NCBI GenBank assembly: GCA_000436695.1
Contig: HF992603.1
Location: 19,141-31,156 of the forward strand
Reading direction: 5' to 3'
Length of the DNA stretch: 12,016 bases
Source of the DNA: Prevotella sp. CAG:1185
Lineage (GTDB): Bacteria; Bacteroidota; Bacteroidia; Bacteroidales; Bacteroidaceae
Under the pieces are notes generated by a model, which worked only from the letters and a program-made list of their open reading frames with translations, searched no databases and was not told where the DNA came from. The first letter of the stretch is position 1; the number at the start of each line of letters is the position of its first letter. Both the position numbers and the translations under genes were made by a program. Shown piece by piece: positions 6,701-12,016 of the stretch.

Positions 6701-7210
6701 TTATACAGCCTCATTTCTTGCAGCCAAAAAGCGCAGGCGGAGCAGACTTCTGTGCATAAGGTTGCGTACAGACTGATAGTTAATGCCCATAATCTGGCAG
6801 ATATCGTCATATTTACGCTGTTCTATATAATAGAGCTTTATTATCTGCTGTTGTCTGGGTGACAGACATTTAACATATTCAGTCAGAGTAGTGCTCTTGT
6901 TTTGTTCCTCCTCCAGCTTTTCAAGGTCGTATGTTTCGCTGTCGAATAGCGGTTTGGCGCTGTTCTCGTTTATCTCGTTGTCACAGATATGAGTATTGTG
7001 TCTGAACTCGTCGTTAATCCTGTTTCTCAGCGAAACATACAGATACGATTCGATGTTTACTACGGAGTCTAGCTCACCGCGTTTTGTGTACAGCTTGACA
7101 AAGACATCCTGTATGCAGTCTTTTATCAACTCACGGTCGGCAGTGAATTTGGTTCCGAAAGTGAAAAGGTTATCGATTGTTTTGTCGTAAAGTTCGGTAA
7201 AGTTAATCAT
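6701..7210 (-). CDS. ECF-type RNA polymerase sigma-70 factor
   Basis: A 169-residue extracytoplasmic-function sigma factor that would direct RNA polymerase to a dedicated promoter set. Residues 1-70 form the sigma2 region (ELYDKTIDNLFTFGTKF, then IKDCIQDVFVKLYTKR at 29-44 and NIESYLYVSLRNRI at 52-65). After an acidic linker, residues 116-162 form the sigma4 helix-turn-helix (LSPRQQQIIKLYYIEQRKYD, then QSVRNLMHRSLLRLR). I prefer the start at 7210 because MINFTELYDK fits the family N-terminus and a -7 promoter element lies at 7232-7239, inside the longer alternative that begins at 7252. Bacteroidetes ECF genes are often followed by a FecR-like anti-sigma gene and SusC/D genes. Here only a 45-codon frame follows, so the control partner and targets are unknown. 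Confidence 0.9.
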   Translation of the reverse strand: MINFTELYDKTIDNLFTFGTKFTADRELIKDCIQDVFVKLYTKRGELDSVVNIESYLYVSLRNRINDEFRHNTHICDNEINENSAKPLFDSETYDLEKLEEEQNKSTTLTEYVKCLSPRQQQIIKLYYIEQRKYDDICQIMGINYQSVRNLMHRSLLRLRFLAARNEAV

Positions 7211-7231
7211 AGGTAATTTGTTCTTTTGCTG

Positions 7232-7239
7232 CAAAATTA
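7232..7239 (-). promoter_or_regulatory. Candidate -7 promoter element for the ECF sigma factor gene
   Basis: Read leftward this is TAATTTTG, matching TAnnTTTG and identical to the element before the esterase operon. It would start transcription near 7226, giving a leader of about 16 bases to the ATG at 7210. That supports 7210 over 7252 as the start. A clear -33 element was not found. Confidence 0.45.
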
Positions 7240-7284
7240 ATAAGGAATACAATAAATTAATAGTAATATTTGATTTATGAATAC

Positions 7285-7321
7285 GAAAAACAGGTATTGA
7301 AGTGTTAATTCAATACCTGTT
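7285..7321 (-). terminator. Rho-independent terminator of the beta-helix/barrel gene
   Basis: AACAGGTATTGAA and TTCAATACCTGTT form a perfect 13-base-pair stem (7289-7321) with a 7-base loop. Read leftward it is followed by a T run (TTTTTC with the stem's last bases). It starts 21 bases after the stop codon of the large leftward gene and separates it from the sigma factor promoter. Confidence 0.85.
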
Positions 7322-7342
7322 ATCAGTAAATCCTATGATTTT

Positions 7343-10300
7343 TTATAATCTTTCCAGCCAGTAGACTTTGTTGCTGCCTTTGCCGCTTATGGTATATTTG
7401 CCGTTGGTGCTTTCGCTTTTCTTAATTGTGTCAACCTTTCCTGTTTTGATGTTTACTTCATGCAGGGCATATTTTCCGGCTTTAATGTTAAGGGCTATGT
7501 CTCCGTCGGTGTGTGTATATATAAGGTATCCTGTTTCTGCATTGCCTATCACCTGATAGTCTGAATTGCCTTCACCGCTTATGTGGCTCATCTTTGTCAG
7601 GTCGGCCAGCAGTTTGTCGCTTTCTATCTTTACGTTAGGGCATGAGCCTCCTGCCATGAGTATGGCCCAGCCGTATTGCGGATATTGCTGCGAGAAGAAT
7701 GTTACTGCCTTGTCGGGGTACTTCATGCGGTATTCGTTTACGGCGTTGTAAGCCTCGGTAAATCCCGTTTTGCCAACCTTCATCTTGCGCATAAACTGGC
7801 GTGGGGCAAGATTTTTTCCGGCTTGCGGTGCCCACAGGCCTTTGGTGTTGTAGTGCCAGTATCTGATGTCTATAATGTCAACCACCTTCGACAGCTCAGG
7901 GTCTGCCAGTATAGAGTCTTGTGCGTCTTTGGTGCAGCTCAGTGCCACCATGGGGTGAAGTCCTGTTTCTTTTTCCCATTCGGCAATGGTTTCGAGCCAG
8001 AAACGTGTGAAGTGCAGCGGACCTGTGTATTCCTCGCTGAGCAGTTGCACCACATTGCCTTTGTCTTTCAGTTTGTCGAGGCATTGGCGTATATATTGTT
8101 TGTGCAGCGGGCGCAGTATCGGGTCGTTGACATTATAGAACTGTTCAGCCATGAATATGCGTTTGTCGCCTGTGAAAGGCACGGGTTCAGGAAAGTCAGT
8201 TCCGTTGATGTTGTTCACCGGACGCCACGGACAGTCAACCCAGTGGGCGCCTGCCTCAAGAATGTTGTGCTGAAAATAGTTCTGATTGAACAGCAGAATG
8301 CCTTTCTTTGCACCTTCTTCTGCAAATTCGTTCAGTCTTGTCCAGTACCATTCGTTCGGCTTTGTAAGGTCGTAGCGGCTCAGTCCGTCCCATGCTGTGC
8401 CCTGTCCGCTGCGTGCAAATGCCTGTTCGTAGAATGGTGCCCACACGTCACCGTCGGCACGGCGTATACGCTCATGGTCGGTGCGGCGCAGGTCGTACCA
8501 CAGTCCGTAGTGGTGGTCGAGTATGCAGAAGTCGTTCTTGTCGAGATAATTCACAACCGAGTCAATGCGGTCGGTCCATCCTGTGCCTTCGCGTCCCGGC
8601 ACAAATCGTGTTATGGCTGGTCGTGCGCCTTTTTGCACAAAGTTGTCTTTTACGCGTCCCGACCACCATGGTATCTGATAGTTGTTGCCCGTTATCAGTT
8701 TGCCGTCGGCAGTTATGTGGCCGTTTGTTATAGCAAAGTTCTTGGCCTTGGCATTGTCCTCGGCAGGCGCATATTTGTTTCCTTTTATGCTTTCTATAGT
8801 CTTCACGCCCTTGGCAGATGTGCTTGCGGTGTAGGGCACAGAGTCAATCCACATCTCCATTGTAAGTCTTGGCACAGTGAGTGATGCCTGAGCCATGAGC
8901 TGTGCCTGAGCTATCTCAGGGCTGCTCGATGCCTTTGTGTCTCTCGGCAGTATGTATCCGTCAACGGCATCTTTGCCCATGCGCTTCTGCAGTTGGGCAT
9001 AGAACAGGCTGCGGGGCTGCACATGGTCGTTGCTGCTTGTCCATTCGGCGTTGCCCGTCAGCGTACCCCAGCATCCGTGGGCGCTGTTGAGGTTGTCTTT
9101 GTCGGGTGAATAGCAGTAAAGAGTTGATCCTGTGCACTGCCACATCATGCTGTTGGCAGTGTTCCATCCTGTTCCAAACTGAAACTGTTCTAGATTTTTG
9201 AAACTTATGTCGTTGCCGTCTATGTTCACTATGTCAAACAGCAGTCCGGCTGCCCATGAGCCTATGCTGCCGCTGAATCCGAGAGAGTTTTCGCCTTCGC
9301 ACTGCACAAAGGCGTTAGGACCTGCCGCACAATATCCCGCCGCAAAGTCGTGTATGCCATGGCGCGACACACAACGCTGTATCAGAGTCTGCTGTCCGCG
9401 CGTAAGGAACACGCAACGGCGCCAGCCGCCTGTCTCAGATACAGGGTCGCCGGCAATGCAGTCTTCAACCGTTATTCGGCTTGTATTTTTCTGCAGATTG
9501 ACCGCGCTGCCTGCGAATGACTTAAATTCCACACGTCTTACCCAGCAGTCGCGCGCATTGTCCGCCCATATAGCGTCCCAGCAGTGGTCTTCGTCCTTCG
9601 GATTCCATGAGTTGTGCTCCGACATTAGCGTAAGGTTTTCAACGCCGCATTCGCTTATCTCGGCATTGTTATATCCTGTAACGGCAAATGCTCCGCCGTA
9701 TTCCTCGCTCAGTGTCGTTGTTATCGGCGCGTCTATCGTTATGCTGTTGCCGTTAACGGCTGTTATGGTTCTGTCCCATGTGATGTCTATGTCGGTAGGT
9801 TTCCAGCCCGTATAGTCCAGTCCGCCGCCAAAGTCGTAGCAGTTGAGCGACTCTATCCATTCTTTGGTCGACGGTCTGACAATCCTTATTCTTTCACATT
9901 TCTTCAGTTTTGAGGCATCTTTCAGGGTGAGTGTTGTGGCTCCCGCCATAGTTTTCTGACCGGCAACGGCTATAGTGTCGCCGCCTGTCATGCTCATTCC
10001 TCCTTCTATATAAAGCAGCGCTCCTCTGTCATATCCGTGTTTTATTATGGTGGTTTTGCCTCTTCCGGCACCTCTAATAACCACTCCCGAGGCGCTTATG
10101 CGCAGCGGCTTGCTTATGTTATAAGTGCCTTCGCCGAGCAAGACGGCTCCACGGTGTCCGTTTTTGTCAGGTTTCAGTGATGCCACATAGTTGATGGCGC
10201 GCTGCAGCCTTTCATAGCAGTCGGCTCCGTTGTTGCTGACATAGACAGCGTTTTTTACATCAGGGATGGGCTTCTCGGATGCGTGATATCCGCAGGTAGA

Positions 10301-10414
10301 GTAGTCCATCGGTATGTAAACTTCCTTTTTTGCCTTTCCTGCCATGGCCTGAGCTGTGCATAGTCCGGCTATCAGCAGCAGTGCGAGGCAGCGGCTTTTG
10401 AAAAGTTTTTTCAT
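7343..10414 (-). CDS. Secreted two-domain protein: pectate-lyase-like beta-helix fused to a barrel-like domain of unknown activity
   Basis: A 1023-residue leftward gene with a signal peptide (KKLFKSRCLALLLIAGLC, cut probably near Ala23-Ala25). Residues 55-480 look like a right-handed beta-helix of the pectate-lyase superfamily: AVYVSNNGADCYERLQRAIN, RGAVLLGEGTYNI (88-100), GVVIRGAGRGKTTII (110-124), then repeated short strands with Asn, Cys and Gly turns (for example NAEISECGVENLTL, SRITVEDCIA, QTLIQRCVSRHG). Residues 590-930 look like a separate (beta/alpha) barrel: ITRFVPGREGTGW (601-613), FCILDHHYGLWYDLRR (629-644), GILLFNQNYFQHN (705-717), VVQLLSEEYTGPLHF (788-802), HPMVALSCTKD (820-830) and VVDIIDIRYWHY (844-855). 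Glu794, Glu795 and Asp849 are possible acid catalysts. About 80 final residues look like a beta-sandwich cap. I think the barrel belongs to an uncharacterised Bacteroidetes family (possibly DUF6298), but cannot confirm it. A role in cutting a plant or host polysaccharide, such as pectin, is inferred. Confidence 0.82.
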   Translation of the reverse strand: MKKLFKSRCLALLLIAGLCTAQAMAGKAKKEVYIPMDYSTCGYHASEKPIPDVKNAVYVSNNGADCYERLQRAINYVASLKPDKNGHRGAVLLGEGTYNISKPLRISASGVVIRGAGRGKTTIIKHGYDRGALLYIEGGMSMTGGDTIAVAGQKTMAGATTLTLKDASKLKKCERIRIVRPSTKEWIESLNCYDFGGGLDYTGWKPTDIDITWDRTITAVNGNSITIDAPITTTLSEEYGGAFAVTGYNNAEISECGVENLTLMSEHNSWNPKDEDHCWDAIWADNARDCWVRRVEFKSFAGSAVNLQKNTSRITVEDCIAGDPVSETGGWRRCVFLTRGQQTLIQRCVSRHGIHDFAAGYCAAGPNAFVQCEGENSLGFSGSIGSWAAGLLFDIVNIDGNDISFKNLEQFQFGTGWNTANSMMWQCTGSTLYCYSPDKDNLNSAHGCWGTLTGNAEWTSSNDHVQPRSLFYAQLQKRMGKDAVDGYILPRDTKASSSPEIAQAQLMAQASLTVPRLTMEMWIDSVPYTASTSAKGVKTIESIKGNKYAPAEDNAKAKNFAITNGHITADGKLITGNNYQIPWWSGRVKDNFVQKGARPAITRFVPGREGTGWTDRIDSVVNYLDKNDFCILDHHYGLWYDLRRTDHERIRRADGDVWAPFYEQAFARSGQGTAWDGLSRYDLTKPNEWYWTRLNEFAEEGAKKGILLFNQNYFQHNILEAGAHWVDCPWRPVNNINGTDFPEPVPFTGDKRIFMAEQFYNVNDPILRPLHKQYIRQCLDKLKDKGNVVQLLSEEYTGPLHFTRFWLETIAEWEKETGLHPMVALSCTKDAQDSILADPELSKVVDIIDIRYWHYNTKGLWAPQAGKNLAPRQFMRKMKVGKTGFTEAYNAVNEYRMKYPDKAVTFFSQQYPQYGWAILMAGGSCPNVKIESDKLLADLTKMSHISGEGNSDYQVIGNAETGYLIYTHTDGDIALNIKAGKYALHEVNIKTGKVDTIKKSESTNGKYTISGKGSNKVYWLERL

Positions 10415-10631
10415 ATCAGATTGAGTTTTTTGTTTGTTTCAGACATTCCTGTTATTTAAGAAACGACGTGTTTGTTTTTTTATTGTACTTATTTATTTTG
10501 CTCCAATTTTCAGTTTTTTCATCTATGCCGGACCTTATTCACGTACCGTCATTAAGGCTGTTAAATGTGCCTTTAGCATGCTTATGGGTTGCCGTTGATA
10601 TCTACCTTTGTAACTAACTGATATCCAAAGC

Positions 10632-10719
10632 GTTGCAAAAGGCCACGTTTTAGCCTCCAAAAGGTGCCCTTTTACAACGCAAAAGACGTCCTTTCGCACT
10701 GCAAAAGGACGTCTTTTAT
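10632..10719. repeat. Four tandem imperfect 22-bp units with a CAAAAG...CTTTT core
   Basis: Units lie at 10632-10653, 10654-10675, 10676-10697 and 10698-10719. The CAAAA core starts at 10636, 10658, 10680 and 10702, exactly 22 bases apart. Each unit reads roughly CAAAAGG, five variable bases, then C/G-TTTT, and so is itself an imperfect palindrome. A degenerate half-unit may lie just before the block (CTTTG at 10606, CAAAG at 10626). I recall similar CAAAAG-rich elements between genes in Prevotella genomes, but could not check. There are no unique spacers between units, so it is not a CRISPR array. Confidence 0.8.
10681..10717. terminator. Long hairpin made by repeat units three and four, possible bidirectional terminator
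   Basis: AAAAGACGTCCTTT (10681-10694) is the exact reverse complement of AAAGGACGTCTTTT (10704-10717), giving a 14-base-pair stem with a 9-base loop. T-rich sequence follows on both strands (four Ts in each direction). It lies 104 bases after the stop of the leftward ThrE-like gene and is the only terminator candidate seen for it. Confidence 0.5.
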
Positions 10720-10820
10720 ATTCTTATAGTTTATGATGTGTCTTCAGTCAGGCTGAATGATGCCTGCATTTGTCACATTTGATATTGTTCCATGTGGCGT
10801 TTCAGACAATCTCCTCTACG

Positions 10821-12016
10821 TTATTTCATGTGTTCAAGGTCGACAAACTTGCCTCTCAGTTTGCGTTCGGCGATGAGCTTTATCAGTTTCTTGTGTCGCT
10901 CGGGAGCAATCCATTTACGGGCAAAAATGTTAGGAATTGCCACTCCGATTGCGATACAGAGAATAATCAGTGAGGCTCTGATGCCGTTGTGTATGGCTAT
11001 TGTCAGCTCACCAACCACTCCGTGCATCTGTATCAGTGCAAACAGCGCTCTGTACATCAGCACACCGGGCACCATCGGTATTACGCTCGGTATTGAAAGA
11101 CAGTGGTGCGGCGTGTGGAATATGTGTACGGCTTTGATGCATATAATACTTATCAGCGACGAGCCGATGAGCGAGCCGAGTATAAGTCCCCAGTCAAGAC
11201 CTGTGTTGCCGTTGCTTGGTCCGAGGTTTACGAAGTTACGTGTACATACGGCAATGATGCCTCCTATTGCCACAGCCCAAAGCAGTCTGCGCGGTATGTT
11301 GAATATCATAGAGAAGCCCATGGCCGATATTGCTGCGGCAATGGCGTAGGCAATATAGCTGTTGTGTGGCGTCATGCTCAAGTCTTTAACAAAGTTGTCT
11401 ATTCCGCACACCTTGATGGCTATTGCTATTCCGAACGACATGGCGGCCACCATGACCAGCGTGTTGACAGCCCTTGTTATACCCGTGTTGATGTGGTTGT
11501 CGAGCATGTCGCTCACAAAGTTGATAAGCGGCACACCCGGAACTATGAACAGTGCGCATGCCATGAGCGGATGCCATGGTGTGTCGCTGTGGGTAAGCGA
11601 TATGAGAAAATCGGGAATGTGCGACTCTATAACGGGGAACGAGATATATGCCGACAGCCATGCGAGCAGAGTTGAGAAGAATGCTGCAAATGCAATGTTG
11701 GCATAACTGTTAGAGCCGGTTGAGTTGAGCCATGCTCTGAGGCGGAAACCTGCAATGGCAGCTATTGACGCATAAAAGAATGCCGGCCAGTCGCAACCGA
11801 ACTGAACGCAGAATCCTCCGCAGGCCAGTCCTGCTCCTATGGCTGTAGTCCATGGTCCGTAGTTGCGCTTCTTGTTCTTTATCTGCTCAAGTTCCTCTTC
11901 ATATTTGTCGAGCGAATAGTCTTCTCTTATCGCTCTCCATGACAGTTTGCTCACCGCAGATATGGCGTCCATGTTGATGCCGTGCTTGTCGCAACGCTGA
12001 AATTTAGAGAAAGAGT
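10821..12016 (-). CDS. ThrE-family threonine/serine exporter, N-terminus beyond the right edge
   Basis: An inner-membrane exporter related to ThrE of Corynebacterium, expected to send out threonine and serine. The gene reads leftward and stops at 10821. The frame stays open past the internal Met at 11972 to base 12016, adding SFSKFQRCDKHGIN, so the true start is outside; 397 residues are visible. ThrE-type proteins have an N-terminal soluble part of about 100 residues, and the visible start (INMDAISAVSKLSWRAI) matches its end. About ten membrane segments follow in two halves. The first half holds IVPGVPLINFVSDMLD, the usual signature with its Pro-Gly pair; the second holds IPMVPGVLMYRALFALI. 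The halves resemble the DUF1212 and ThrE_2 domains fused in one chain. The C-terminus is basic and cytoplasmic (APERHKKLIKLIAERKLRGK). Nothing links it to the xylan locus. The family call is good; the substrate is inferred from the family. Confidence 0.85.
   Translation of the reverse strand, partial: SFSKFQRCDKHGINMDAISAVSKLSWRAIREDYSLDKYEEELEQIKNKKRNYGPWTTAIGAGLACGGFCVQFGCDWPAFFYASIAAIAGFRLRAWLNSTGSNSYANIAFAAFFSTLLAWLSAYISFPVIESHIPDFLISLTHSDTPWHPLMACALFIVPGVPLINFVSDMLDNHINTGITRAVNTLVMVAAMSFGIAIAIKVCGIDNFVKDLSMTPHNSYIAYAIAAAISAMGFSMIFNIPRRLLWAVAIGGIIAVCTRNFVNLGPSNGNTGLDWGLILGSLIGSSLISIICIKAVHIFHTPHHCLSIPSVIPMVPGVLMYRALFALIQMHGVVGELTIAIHNGIRASLIILCIAIGVAIPNIFARKWIAPERHKKLIKLIAERKLRGKFVDLEHMK

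Larger units (their letters stand above)
10415..10820. other. Intergenic region upstream of the beta-helix/barrel gene
   Basis: This 406-base stretch separates two leftward genes. Its right part contains a 22-bp periodic repeat block and a long hairpin (described separately). Its left part (about 10415-10590) is AT-rich and should hold the promoter of the beta-helix/barrel gene, but I found no TAnnTTTG element with confidence. TGATATC occurs twice, at 10596-10602 and 10619-10625, just before the repeat block. No small gene was convincing. Confidence 0.6.

Noticed and set aside
7211..7252. Upstream extension of the sigma factor start to 7252
   Set aside because: A -7 promoter element lies within the extension and the added residues do not resemble the family N-terminus.
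7676..8884. A 402-codon open frame on the plus strand inside the large leftward gene
   Set aside because: It lies entirely antisense to a well-supported secreted protein, has no recognisable domain, and its Cys/Val/His-rich make-up is typical of a shadow frame.
10632..10719. Reading the 22-bp repeats as a CRISPR array
   Set aside because: The units abut without unique spacers, are imperfect, and no cas gene is nearby.
11103..11706. Plus-strand frames over the ThrE-like gene
   Set aside because: They are antisense to a gene with two ThrE signatures and about ten membrane segments.

Overview
The window looks like chromosome of a member of the Bacteroidales, most likely Prevotella or a close relative. 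I infer this from AT-rich leaders with TAnnTTTG-type -7 elements, mostly weak or absent Shine-Dalgarno sites, the xylan gene set, and the order esterase - sugar symporter - GH10 xylanase - GH43 xylosidase. That order resembles, from memory, the xynE-xynD-xynA-xynB cluster of Prevotella bryantii. No rRNA, tRNA, CRISPR array, transposase or phage gene was seen.

Left half (1-6278): a xylan-use locus. A GH115 alpha-glucuronidase gene reads leftward off the window edge. Divergent from it are a secreted SGNH/GDSL esterase, a GPH-family sugar:cation symporter, a secreted GH10 endo-xylanase and a leaderless (cytoplasmic) GH43 enzyme, closed by a strong hairpin terminator at 6246-6278. The predicted locations suggest a division of labour: acetyl and glucuronyl side groups and the backbone are attacked outside the inner membrane, short xylo-oligosaccharides are imported, and these are split to pentoses inside. 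No SusC/SusD pair or hybrid two-component regulator lies in the window.

Middle (6279-7342): a second GC-rich hairpin, a 45-codon leftward small gene, and an ECF sigma factor gene that has this small gene downstream instead of the usual FecR anti-sigma gene. A terminator at 7285-7321 separates them from the next gene.

Right half (7343-12016): a 1023-residue secreted protein joining an N-terminal pectate-lyase-like beta-helix to a C-terminal barrel-like domain of unknown activity. Next is an intergenic region with four 22-bp tandem units spaced exactly 22 bases apart. The last gene is a ThrE-type threonine/serine exporter that runs leftward and whose N-terminus lies beyond base 12016.

The most interesting items are the beta-helix/barrel fusion, the sigma factor with its small partner, and the 22-bp periodic element.
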